This document shows positions 7,444 through 14,410 of a stretch of 37,998 nucleotides of DNA, piece by piece. Under the pieces are notes generated by a model, which made no database searches, had not been told where the DNA came from, and saw nothing but the letters and a program-made list of their open reading frames with translations. Where the stretch lies: the IMG/VR virus record IMGVR_UViG_3300041991_000045, positions 1 to 37,998 of that record; one strand, written 5' to 3'. A program made the position numbers and the translations under genes. The DNA comes from a virus. Within the stretch, counting starts at the first letter, position 1. Each line of letters starts with the position of its first letter.

Positions 7444-7993
7444 GACGCACCTCCGGCGTGGCGACGAGGGTGCGGATGCCGAACAGGTCGGGCTCGTTGA
7501 GCAGTCCGTCGGCATGCATGCGCTCGATCAGGCGTCGGGCCGCCACGGCAGTGGTGTCGAGCTGGCCGGCCAGCTTGTCGGCGTCGGCGGTGCCGGCGCG
7601 ATTGACCAGGCTGACGGCGCGCAGGTAGACGGGGTCGGTGTCGTTGCCGGACTTTTTCATGGCGCGCAGATCCACAAGGGTGAGATGGCCGTCGAGCAGG
7701 ACTTCGCAGTTGTGCTTAAGGGTGACCAGGGCGTCGGCGGGTACCAGGCGGTTGGCCTCCAGTGCGGCGAGGTATCCGCTGATGAAGTGCATGTGGATGG
7801 CGCAGGTGCTTGCGCTGTTGTTGCCGCTGGCGCGGGCGTCGACGCCGAGGCGGGCGACCAGGCGCAGCAGGTCGCCGATGGCGTTGCTGGCGATGGTACG
7901 GCCGGCACGTCGGCCACCGGATACAATGGCGCGGGGCTTGGGCATCGCACCGTGAGTGCTGCGCTGTTGCGCGTATTGCGCGGAATGGTTCAT
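7436..7993 (-). CDS. Hypothetical protein with possible C-terminal winged helix (185 aa)
   Basis: The N-terminal 50 residues are basic and low in complexity (QQRSTHGAMPKPRAIVSGGRRAGRT). The middle is helical with clustered His/Cys (CAIHMHFISGYLAAL). The end (AVSLVNRAGTADADKLAGQLDTTAVAARRLIERMHADGLL) resembles a winged helix like the FtsK gamma domain, which would mean DNA binding. ATG 7993 follows a leader AAGGAGAGAGAA that is shared almost exactly with the gene at 12243. Function unknown. Confidence 0.72.
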   Translation of the reverse strand: MNHSAQYAQQRSTHGAMPKPRAIVSGGRRAGRTIASNAIGDLLRLVARLGVDARASGNNSASTCAIHMHFISGYLAALEANRLVPADALVTLKHNCEVLLDGHLTLVDLRAMKKSGNDTDPVYLRAVSLVNRAGTADADKLAGQLDTTAVAARRLIERMHADGLLNEPDLFGIRTLVATPEVRHG

Positions 7994-8067
7994 TTCTCTC
8001 TCCTTGGTAGGGAACGGATGCGGGCTACACGGCAGTTGCTGGCGAGCGGTGCCGTGGCGCCCCTGTT

Positions 8068-8295
8068 TTATTGCTGGATCACGTCGGCTACATACCCTTG
8101 GTTTTCCAGGGCGAACATGACGAATCCGGGGTTGGTCGTTTCGACGGTGGCCCATCCGTTCTCGTCGAAAGAAACGGAGCCATCTGCACCTCGAACCAAG
8201 TGAGCGTTGCCGTTCATGGGCAACAGTCGAATGGTTTGATCGGTGGCATCAGCTGCGGATGGATCGTTGCTGTGTAACTTCACTCGAAGTGGCAT
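8068..8295 (-). CDS. Small hypothetical protein (75 aa)
   Basis: The protein starts MPLRVKLHSNDPSAADATDQTIRLLPMNGNAHLVRGADGSVSFDENGWATVE and looks beta-rich and soluble. ATG 8295 has AGGAGAGAGA upstream, the same leader type as other genes of this operon. It lies 13 bases downstream of the replication gene. No family is recognised. Confidence 0.68.
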   Translation of the reverse strand: MPLRVKLHSNDPSAADATDQTIRLLPMNGNAHLVRGADGSVSFDENGWATVETTNPGFVMFALENQGYVADVIQQ

Positions 8296-8308
8296 GTCTC
8301 TCTCCTGG

Positions 8309-11005
8309 TCAATCGTTGCTGCTTGATGCCGCACCTTCGCGGCGGAAAACCCAGCACTTCACCGTCGAGCCCTTGCCGTCGACGATGCGCAAGGCACTGT
8401 TGACGCCGCGGTAGGCGATGAACTTGCGGGCACGGCTCTCCGGGAGCAGCCGCTTGAGGTCGTTGTATTCGGGCACCTTGAGACCGTGCTGGGTGGCGCG
8501 GCTGTAGAACTCGACAAGGCTCACGGCGATCAGGCGATCGTCGCGGCTGTGGTTGAGCTTTTCGGCGCCGTCGCTGTCGTTGAGGTGGTCGAACTTTTCC
8601 CAGAACTCGGTCACGGCCGGGTGGTCGGCGTTGATGGCCATCTGGCGCGAGACGGCCATGGCGATCAGGGCGTCGTAGGTCTGGCGCTTCTGGTCGGTGG
8701 TGATGGGCGCGACGTGCTCGATCGCGTCGACCATGGCCATCAGCTGCGCGTGGTTTTTGCAGATGCGCACGCTCTTCAGGCTGGGGTGGCCCTTGAGCAT
8801 GGTCTCGTACATCGGCGCGTTGTCGCCGATGGTGGACATGATCTTTTTTTCACGCCGCACGGCGGACAGGATGAAGCCGCTGACTTCCTCGGCTGGCCAC
8901 GTTTCGAGCGCCTTGCCCGCAATGCTGCCATCCAGGCTGTGGGCGCTCTTGTCGAGGTTGATGTGGACGATGCGCTGCAGGACCGCGTCGCTGGCGTCCA
9001 CCACCGCGTTCTGGCTGATGACGACGGTGCCGCGGAAGGGTGGCTCGTAGGTTTCGTTGCCGGCGCTCTTGTGGCCGCGTGCGCGCCCGATACGGCCGTT
9101 GTAGAGGGTCTTGAGCTCGTCCCAGTCGAACTGCTTGGCGTGCATCTTGTCGCTGCCGTTGCTGCGGTCGGCCTCGATCAGCACCATCGGCAGGTTGCCG
9201 ACCTGGCCGAAGGTGCGCGCGCGGCCGGCCAGGGTGCTCTTGGCGGGGTCGATGCCTTCGTAGTCCGGGCGGCCGAGCGTTTTCCAGAGGAACTCGATCA
9301 GGGTCGACTTGCCAGAGCCGGCCTCGCCGATCAGCTCGAGGAACGGGAAGCTCTTGTCGCGGGCGCGGATCTGCTCGGCGAACAGGCTGCCGATCCAGAA
9401 CGCCAGAGCGATCACGCCCTTGACGCCGAACGCGGTCCACAGGGCGGCGAACCACTTGTCGGTGTAGTCCTCGTGGCGCGTGTTGATGTCGAGCTTCAGC
9501 GACTGCAGCAGGCTCTTGATGTTGGTGCGGCCGATCTCGAAGTAGTCCTCGGCGTTGAGCTCGTACAGGTTGCCGTCCTTGACGGCCACGTCGCCGAACA
9601 CGTAGGCGCCGTGCTCCTTGCTGTAGCCGATGAAGTCGATGGTCTCGACCGTCTTGATGCCGGTGGCCGGCGTCTGGTCGCGCAGCAGGTTCATCAGCTG
9701 CTCGGTTTTGCCGGTGAAGAAGCACCCAGCCGCGATGCTGGCCAGCCGCTTGCCGAACTCGGCGCCGGCCATGATCTGCCCGCCGGTGAAGGTGTTTTTA
9801 ATCGCCGGCTGATCGCCTGGGCGGTTGACGCGGAAGTAGTACCAGCTTTCGTCGGTGACGTCGTTGCGCTGGAAATACAGCACGCGTGGGTAGCCGGTGC
9901 AGATCGGGTAGACGGCGTTGCACTCGGCCAGTGCCTTTTCCTTGATCTCGTCCTCGGTGAGGCCGTCGTCCTTGTCGTCCAGCTCGCCTTTGACCTTGGC
10001 GTATTTCTTGAAGTCGAGCTCGAACCAGTACAGCCGGCTGCCGAACTCGAACGGGAACTGCGAGCGGCCGGCCTCGTTGTAGATCAACAGCGCCTTGGCG
10101 CTGGGCGTGCGGGCGATCAGCAACGCGCCCTGGTGCAGGTAGCCTTTCAGATCCTTCACGGCCAGGCGATCGCGCTGGTGCAGATCGTTCCAGTCGAGCT
10201 TGGCGCGGCCGTCCTGCGGGATCTGCGCGGCCTTGCAGGTCCAGCCCTGCTCGCGCGCCTGCTTGACCCACTTGCGGGTGTAGCGCTGGCCGGCGCCGTC
10301 CTCGTCGGTGCCGTCGGTATCCAGCGCCCACACCAGCGTCGGCCGGCCGACGCGTCCGCGCTGGTCGGCGATGGCCTCGAGCTCCTTGGCCGGGTAGTTG
10401 TTGCACGACATCGCGGCGACGGCGGCGATGCCATGCAGCCACAAGGCGATGGCGTCGAAGATGCCCTCGACGATCCAGATCTCCTCGACGGTGGACAGGT
10501 CCAGACCCGGCGGCATCCACCAGTGGCCCTGGTACTTGCTGCCGTAGTTGAATCGGGCCTTCTTTTTGCCGAAGCGCTGCGGCTTGTCGATCAGGCGTTC
10601 CCAGTAGCCGCCACCGGGCAAGGGAAAGCGCACGGTCGCCGTGCTGGCGTCGAGCTCGCGGTCGACGTAGCTCTCCTGGGCGTAGCAACCCTTGAGCCTG
10701 GCGATGTCGAAGCCACGGCCGCTGACCAGGTAGGCGTCGGCCGAAGCGTTGGGGTTGGCCTCGGTGACCTTGAAACGATCCGACCAGTTCTCGAACAGGT
10801 CCGGGTAGAGCTCCTTGACGTGGCGCTCGTAGCGGCACTTGTCGATGCGGCCGCACTTGATGACCCAGGGGTCGGTGGCGCTGGTGTAGAGCTCTTTTTT
10901 CTGGCAGTTGGGGCAGCGCCCCTCGCGCAGCCATTGGCCCTTGTCCTTGAAATCGAACTCTTGATTAAGCTGGCGGGTGACGTCGGCGTGCAGGGTCGGG
11001 TTCAT
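8309..11005 (-). CDS. Phage replication protein: zinc ribbon, Toprim-like primase and ATPase/helicase
   Basis: This 898-aa protein is the likely replication initiator or primase-helicase. A CPNC...C...C zinc ribbon of DnaG/P4-primase type lies at C31, C34, C51 and C57. A Toprim-like region follows, with IVEGIFDA (acidic E180, D184) and ALDTDGTDEDG (D229, D231). A P-loop, GEAGSGKST, lies at 560-568 in an ATPase domain and is followed by acidic and sensor-like strands (MVLIEAD, GTVVISQNA). This arrangement is closer to P4 alpha or plasmid primase-helicases than to P2 gpA, which is absent. ATG 11005 has GGAGG upstream. It overlaps the previous gene by four bases. The exact helicase superfamily is not certain. 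Confidence 0.88.
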   Translation of the reverse strand: MNPTLHADVTRQLNQEFDFKDKGQWLREGRCPNCQKKELYTSATDPWVIKCGRIDKCRYERHVKELYPDLFENWSDRFKVTEANPNASADAYLVSGRGFDIARLKGCYAQESYVDRELDASTATVRFPLPGGGYWERLIDKPQRFGKKKARFNYGSKYQGHWWMPPGLDLSTVEEIWIVEGIFDAIALWLHGIAAVAAMSCNNYPAKELEAIADQRGRVGRPTLVWALDTDGTDEDGAGQRYTRKWVKQAREQGWTCKAAQIPQDGRAKLDWNDLHQRDRLAVKDLKGYLHQGALLIARTPSAKALLIYNEAGRSQFPFEFGSRLYWFELDFKKYAKVKGELDDKDDGLTEDEIKEKALAECNAVYPICTGYPRVLYFQRNDVTDESWYYFRVNRPGDQPAIKNTFTGGQIMAGAEFGKRLASIAAGCFFTGKTEQLMNLLRDQTPATGIKTVETIDFIGYSKEHGAYVFGDVAVKDGNLYELNAEDYFEIGRTNIKSLLQSLKLDINTRHEDYTDKWFAALWTAFGVKGVIALAFWIGSLFAEQIRARDKSFPFLELIGEAGSGKSTLIEFLWKTLGRPDYEGIDPAKSTLAGRARTFGQVGNLPMVLIEADRSNGSDKMHAKQFDWDELKTLYNGRIGRARGHKSAGNETYEPPFRGTVVISQNAVVDASDAVLQRIVHINLDKSAHSLDGSIAGKALETWPAEEVSGFILSAVRREKKIMSTIGDNAPMYETMLKGHPSLKSVRICKNHAQLMAMVDAIEHVAPITTDQKRQTYDALIAMAVSRQMAINADHPAVTEFWEKFDHLNDSDGAEKLNHSRDDRLIAVSLVEFYSRATQHGLKVPEYNDLKRLLPESRARKFIAYRGVNSALRIVDGKGSTVKCWVFRREGAASSSND

Positions 11006-11229
11006 GCGCTGCGCGGCCTCCACGACTTGCCGGCGGGGCCGCAAAACTCACCCTGTCGGCGGCTGCGGTCGCAGTTCATGCCCAGCCACTCGATCGTGTC
11101 CTCCTCGTCGTCGTATGGATGGTGCTCGCCGAGGTCGAAGCACTCCGGCGGCAGCGTGCACAGGTAGATGCCGCCGACGAAGGCGCAGTTGGCGCAGGCG
11201 GTGCAGGCTTTGGGCTCGGGCAGCGTCAT
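11002..11229 (-). CDS. Small cysteine-rich, probably zinc-binding protein (75 aa)
   Basis: Seven cysteines lie in the pattern CTACANC, then CTLPPEC, then NC and FC. An acidic stretch (DDEEDTIEW) sits between them. This spacing suggests one or two structural zinc sites. The gene sits directly before the replication gene and overlaps it by four bases, and its ATG overlaps the stop of the upstream gene. A helper role in replication is possible but only inferred from position. Confidence 0.75.
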   Translation of the reverse strand: MTLPEPKACTACANCAFVGGIYLCTLPPECFDLGEHHPYDDEEDTIEWLGMNCDRSRRQGEFCGPAGKSWRPRSA

Positions 11230-11456
11230 ACGGTGCCACCCTGCCCGCGCGTGACTCGGTTGAGCCGGCGCCTGCGGCGCCTGGCGCGCCGCGCGTTGGC
11301 AGAGGCAACCCGAGCCATCCATGCGGCCACGCGGCGCGCCGCCATGGCGCAGAGGCCGCGGTGGGAAATGGCAGCGGGCTGGGTGATCCGCGTGGTCAAG
11401 CGGAAATAGCTGTACATGGTGCGCCAGGCAACTCGGTGACATGCCAGGCGATTCAT
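11226..11456 (-). CDS. Small, very arginine-rich protein (76 aa)
   Basis: The C-terminal half is strongly basic (ANARRARRRRRRLNRV). The N-terminal half has a weakly hydrophobic stretch. Nucleic-acid binding or a DNA-mimic partner role would fit such a charge, but no family is recognised. The ATG/TGA overlaps on both sides (four bases each) support it as a real member of the operon, although its composition is unusual. Confidence 0.6.
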   Translation of the reverse strand: MNRLACHRVAWRTMYSYFRLTTRITQPAAISHRGLCAMAARRVAAWMARVASANARRARRRRRRLNRVTRGQGGTV

Positions 11457-11716
11457 GACTCACCCTGTGCGCGCTCGACCGCCACGCGCAGGGCGGCGAA
11501 GTGGCGCGGCCCGAAGTAGCCGATCGCACGGCCGCCACTGTCCTCGGTGACGGCGTAGCCGCGGCTGGCGTCGAGCAGCGCGGCGGCATCGTCGCGGGCG
11601 CTGCGAAGCACCTGCATGCGTGGCAGCTCGCCGACCGAGCAGTCGCCGGTTTCCATGGCGCGCAGTACCGCGTCGATGCGCTCGATGATGCTGCCGGGGA
11701 TGATGGGCGGGGTCAT
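11453..11716 (-). CDS. Small hypothetical protein (87 aa)
   Basis: The protein begins MTPPIIPGSIIERIDAVLRAMETGDCSVGELPRMQVLRSARDDAAALLD and ends in a short beta/alpha part (YFGPRHFAALRVAVERA). ATG 11716 overlaps the stop of the AlpA-type gene. No family was recognised. It probably acts early because it sits between regulator and replication genes. Confidence 0.72.
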   Translation of the reverse strand: MTPPIIPGSIIERIDAVLRAMETGDCSVGELPRMQVLRSARDDAAALLDASRGYAVTEDSGGRAIGYFGPRHFAALRVAVERAQGES

Positions 11717-11997
11717 TGCGCACCGGCCCGATCGCACTGGGCGATCCACGCGTTGATCTCGCTGGCCCGCCAGCCGACGGACTTGCCGCCCAGGCTCACC
11801 GCCGGCGGAAAGATGCCCTTCTTGATGCGGCGGTAGATCGTGGGACGGGACAGACCGATGCACTCCACCACGGCCGCCACGCGCAGGATGCGGTCCGTGG
11901 CGAGAACGGCGGATGGCGGCTGACCCAATGCGTCGACGTTGCCGGCGGCGGGCGGTATCTGCTGGCGCAGTGCGACGACGTTGCTGGCGGCGCTCAC
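11713..11997 (-). CDS. AlpA-type helix-turn-helix regulator, possible excisionase
   Basis: The C-terminal 60 residues of this 94-aa protein match the AlpA/MerR-like winged helix of phage regulators: RILRVAAVVECIGLSRPTIYRRIKKGIFPPAVSLGGKSVGWRASEINAWI. AlpA and the related Vis/Cox proteins act as excisionases or activators of prophage genes. GTG at 11997 is chosen because it overlaps the upstream stop codon (GTGA); no ATG lies between it and the domain. The N-terminal 35 residues are unstructured. It could be the real excision factor of this phage, since the gene in the Cox position is of a different type. Confidence 0.88.
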   Translation of the reverse strand: MSAASNVVALRQQIPPAAGNVDALGQPPSAVLATDRILRVAAVVECIGLSRPTIYRRIKKGIFPPAVSLGGKSVGWRASEINAWIAQCDRAGAQ

Positions 11998-12227
11998 CGC
12001 AGCCACCCGAACTGGCACGCGGCGGTGGCCACGCCGGCCACGGTGATGAGGCGGAACAGCCACACGCCGGCGCGGGAGTCCTCGAAGTTGGGCGCCGGCA
12101 GCGGTTGGGCGGCGTTGGCCAGCTGTCCGGTGCAGGCGGTGGCGATGAAATCGGCGTCGGCACTGCGCTGCCCGCTGCGGCGACTACGGGGCGAGGCGAC
12201 GGCGTCGCCTGGTGCGATAAGCAACAT
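11994..12227 (-). CDS. Small protein with one possible membrane segment (77 aa)
   Basis: The first 50 residues are polar. The C-terminal end (AGVWLFRLITVAGVATAACQFGW) is hydrophobic enough for one membrane segment close to the C-terminus. ATG 12227 has AGGGG upstream. The stop overlaps the GTG start of the AlpA-type gene. No family is recognised. Confidence 0.65.
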   Translation of the reverse strand: MLLIAPGDAVASPRSRRSGQRSADADFIATACTGQLANAAQPLPAPNFEDSRAGVWLFRLITVAGVATAACQFGWLR

Positions 12228-12242
12228 GATGGACCCCTGGAT

Positions 12243-12596
12243 TCAGTGCGTGGTCGAGGCGCGATCGAGCGCGCTGTGGTGCCGGTCATCGGCGCGTGCG
12301 AGGCGCAGCAGGTCGGCTGCCGTGAAGGCGACCTTGACCCTGGTGACCGGGTCGACGACGAACACCACGAAGCTGGTTCCGTGGTCGACGTCGATGCGTG
12401 CGCGACTGCCGGTGGAATCGAGCTCACCGAGGGCCTGCAACGTGGCGACGTTGGCGCGCTCGGTGGTGATGTCGGCGATCTGCTGCAGGTGGGACGTGCA
12501 GCGGTTGACGAGGAATTTGCGGTCGTGGTGCAGGTGCTCGGCCTGGTGGGCGAGCAGGTAGTCGATCGCCTGTTGTCGCAGTGGTGTAGATGCCAT
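12243..12596 (-). CDS. Hypothetical early phage protein (117 aa)
   Basis: The N-terminal half is helical (QQAIDYLLAHQAEHLHHDRKFLVNRCTSHLQQIADITTERANVATLQAL). The second half has beta strands (SRARIDVDHGTSFVVFVVDPVTRVKVAFTAADLLRLAR). ATG 12596 follows the leader AAGGAGAGAGAACCC. No function can be given. It is placed between the Ogr-type activator and the AlpA-type gene. Confidence 0.75.
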   Translation of the reverse strand: MASTPLRQQAIDYLLAHQAEHLHHDRKFLVNRCTSHLQQIADITTERANVATLQALGELDSTGSRARIDVDHGTSFVVFVVDPVTRVKVAFTAADLLRLARADDRHHSALDRASTTH

Positions 12597-12626
12597 GGGT
12601 TCTCTCTCCTTGGTAGGGGTGCCGGC

Positions 12627-12926
12627 CTAGCCGGCGGCGGCGATGGGCGCCGCGGTGGTGCTGCTCGCCACCGAGCGATCGGTGGCGAGCGGGATGTCGA
12701 TCTCGGGTTTAGGCTGGTCGCTGGGGCACAAGGTGCGCAGCGCCTCCATGCCAATCAGCCAGACGAAGCCGCAGGCGTCGTTGGTGCACTCGATACGCAT
12801 CTCGCGGTAGGTCTTGGTGAGCTTGTAGGTGGTACGCACCCGGGCGTAGGCGTCGCAATGCGGGCAGGAGAGGCGCAAGCGGCTCTCACGGCGCGAGTTT
12901 TCTGAACGTTGCGGAATCTGGGTCAT
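12627..12926 (-). CDS. ogr: Ogr/Delta-type zinc-finger late transcription activator
   Basis: This 99-aa protein has the Ogr/Delta signature C-x2-C-x22-C-x4-C (CPHC ... CTNDAC) followed by GFVWLIGMEALRTL. The cysteine spacing is exactly that of P2 Ogr. Such proteins bind a dyad upstream of late promoters, contact RNA polymerase alpha and switch on morphogenesis genes. It is longer than P2 Ogr (72 aa), with extra residues before the first Cys and after the finger. ATG 12926 is the likely start, with only a weak ribosome binding site. In P2 ogr lies beyond gene D near attP; here it sits in the early operon behind the Cox-position gene. Confidence 0.92.
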   Translation of the reverse strand: MTQIPQRSENSRRESRLRLSCPHCDAYARVRTTYKLTKTYREMRIECTNDACGFVWLIGMEALRTLCPSDQPKPEIDIPLATDRSVASSTTAAPIAAAG

Positions 12927-12951
12927 GTCCGATTCATTCCCGTCGCCGTAT

Positions 12952-13170
12952 TCATGCTTTGGCTGTCGCCGAGGAACTGGCGGCCGCGCGTTCATAGCTA
13001 CGAAGGCCTCGCAAATAGATCTGCCGGGCCAGGGATGCGCTGGATGCGCCGGTCTGCAGCACAAGGGATTCGTGCTTGGCCAGCTCGGGAGCGAGCAGCC
13101 GCAGTGCGATCTGTTTACGCACAACGCCGCGAGGGGCGTAGCTGGAAGGGAGTTTTGGCGCTATGGACAT
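12952..13170 (-). CDS. First gene of the early operon, possible ribbon-helix-helix regulator (72 aa)
   Basis: The pattern VRKQIALRLLAPELAKHESLVLQTGASSASLARQIYLRGLRSYE fits a beta strand followed by two helices, as in Arc/MetJ-type ribbon-helix-helix DNA-binding proteins. It holds the position of cox in P2: first gene of the early operon and divergent from the repressor. It could therefore be the Cro/Cox-like antagonist of CI. ATG 13170 is used; an in-frame ATG at 13200 is possible but lies closer to the promoter. The assignment of fold and role is inferred. Confidence 0.72.
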   Translation of the reverse strand: MSIAPKLPSSYAPRGVVRKQIALRLLAPELAKHESLVLQTGASSASLARQIYLRGLRSYERAAASSSATAKA

Positions 13171-13205
13171 GGGGTACAGTTGCCCTAATGGGTTACACAT
13201 TCCGA

Positions 13206-13233
13206 AGAATACACACAATTTGTGTGATTGCAA
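13206..13233 (-). promoter_or_regulatory. Early leftward promoter with CI operator palindrome
   Basis: Reading leftward, a -35-like TTGCAA (13228-13233) and a -10-like TATTCT (13206-13211) are separated by 16 bp. The spacer contains CACACAA-N-TTGTGTG (13212-13226), an odd palindrome with perfect 7-bp arms. A repressor bound there would block RNA polymerase directly. Half-site-like TTCACAC (13250-13256) and TTACACA (13193-13199) flank it. The rightward promoter for the repressor gene must also be in this 103-bp gap but was not assigned. Confidence 0.7.
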
Positions 13234-13273
13234 TACGCAGATCGCGGGATTCACACGAAGTGAAGGGGGAGCG

Positions 13274-13660
13274 GTGACCGAACTGAACGCAGGAGCGGTG
13301 CTTGATCGCATGCAGCAGGTGGTCGGCGTGCGCACGGATATTGCGTTGGGGAAGCACTTCGGCTTCGGTACCAGTACAGTGAGCGGCTGGCGAACGCGTA
13401 ACCGGGTGCCTTACGAGGAATGTGTGATTCTCGCAAAACGCAATCGGGTGAGCCTGGACTGGTTACTGCTTGGCATCGGCACGATGGATGCCACGATGCC
13501 GCCTGTCGGCGTGCCGGATGACGCCCGATTGCAGCGGCTGGACCAGTTCCTTTCGCACTGGCACGCCACACGCAGCGAAGACGACCAGGTATGGCTGGAG
13601 ATGCAGCTGGCCAGGGCGATACCGGAATATGCCGAGTGGCTTGCGGCGCGCGGCAAGTAA
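13274..13660 (+). CDS. CI-type lysogeny repressor
   Basis: The first 70 residues of this 128-aa protein match the Bacteriophage CI repressor HTH family: LDRMQQVVGVRTDIALGKHFGFGTSTVSGWRTRNRVPYEECVILAKRNRVSLDWLLLGIG. The helix-turn-helix is DIALGKHFGFGTSTVSGW. The C-terminal 55 residues are helical and lack the Ser/Lys dyad of LexA-like peptidases, so autocleavage by RecA is unlikely. GTG 13274 follows AAGGGGGAGC. The only upstream ATG (13163) would run through the promoter region. It is divergent from the early operon and should hold the prophage silent. Confidence 0.9.
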   Translation: MTELNAGAVLDRMQQVVGVRTDIALGKHFGFGTSTVSGWRTRNRVPYEECVILAKRNRVSLDWLLLGIGTMDATMPPVGVPDDARLQRLDQFLSHWHATRSEDDQVWLEMQLARAIPEYAEWLAARGK

Positions 13661-13711
13661 TCAGTCAGCAGTGACAATCGAACGCGCCTCAGGGGGCGCA
13701 GGGAGCGAATG

Positions 13712-14398
13712 ATGGACCAGTCACCACCACAGACCGAAACCGCCAAGGCATCGCGGCCAAAACCTGCAGGCCCTCTGGCCATCGCCCTAGCCGCCGGATT
13801 TTTGATATTTATCATCGTGGTGGGTATCAACGGCACCGACGATCCAAAGCCGTCCGCCAGCGCGACGGCGACAACCGAGCCTGCAGAGACCGTACCGACA
13901 CGCGCCGATCGGCCGACAATGGGGATACCGCTGGCGCAGTACGTGACACGGTTTGCGGCGATGAACGAAGGCCTAGGCACGCCCTATCGACTGCACCCTT
14001 TGGTGAAGCGATCGGCGAATGGCCTAGGCATATTCACGTCGGTCCTAAGCGATAACGTCGGACTCGTTGGAACGGTGGACTCGAACGACCAGTTGATCAG
14101 CGTAATGGTCATCATGTCCGGCGACGGTAGCCGGGAGACGACTGCAAATATTCTCGGCGCTACGACCGCGGCGATGGCCGCCGCCGTGGCTGATACCCGC
14201 CTTCAGGATGACGAACCGATCATGGCGACCATGATGAATGACGCCATCGACAAGCATGCTGCAGGCGCCAAGAAGTTCGAGATCACGAGGATATTGAACG
14301 GTGTGCGGCTCACCATGTCGGTAGCGCCGGATACCAACACCACCTTCACCATCGAGCCAGCCACCCAGCCGAAGGGCACACTGCCCGCAGACTCGTAG
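13712..14398 (+). CDS. Membrane-anchored cargo protein downstream of the repressor
   Basis: This 228-aa protein has a polar, proline-rich N-terminus, one membrane segment (about residues 20-40, PLAIALAAGFLIFIIVVGI) and a large domain beyond it. That domain is rich in Thr/Ala at first and then folded (TMGIPLAQYVTRFAAMNEGLG, VGTVDSNDQLISVMVIMSGDG). No family is recognised. It lies 50 bp behind CI on the same strand and is probably expressed in the lysogen. This makes it a candidate for superinfection exclusion or another host-affecting function, which is inferred only from position and topology. ATG 13712 fits the GGGAG spacing better than ATG 13709. Confidence 0.8.
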   Translation: MDQSPPQTETAKASRPKPAGPLAIALAAGFLIFIIVVGINGTDDPKPSASATATTEPAETVPTRADRPTMGIPLAQYVTRFAAMNEGLGTPYRLHPLVKRSANGLGIFTSVLSDNVGLVGTVDSNDQLISVMVIMSGDGSRETTANILGATTAAMAAAVADTRLQDDEPIMATMMNDAIDKHAAGAKKFEITRILNGVRLTMSVAPDTNTTFTIEPATQPKGTLPADS

Positions 14399-14410
14399 CA
14401 AGGGATGCTG

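Noticed and set aside
8486-11167. 893-aa open frame on the plus strand opposite the replication gene
   Set aside because: It is an antisense shadow caused by high GC in the third codon positions. The minus-strand frame has clear zinc ribbon, Toprim and P-loop motifs, while the plus-strand product is low in complexity (Ala, Val, Gly, Asp rich).
13419-13430. TGTGTGATT inside the CI gene as a further operator
   Set aside because: It is a single half site without a partner and is explained by coding sequence.
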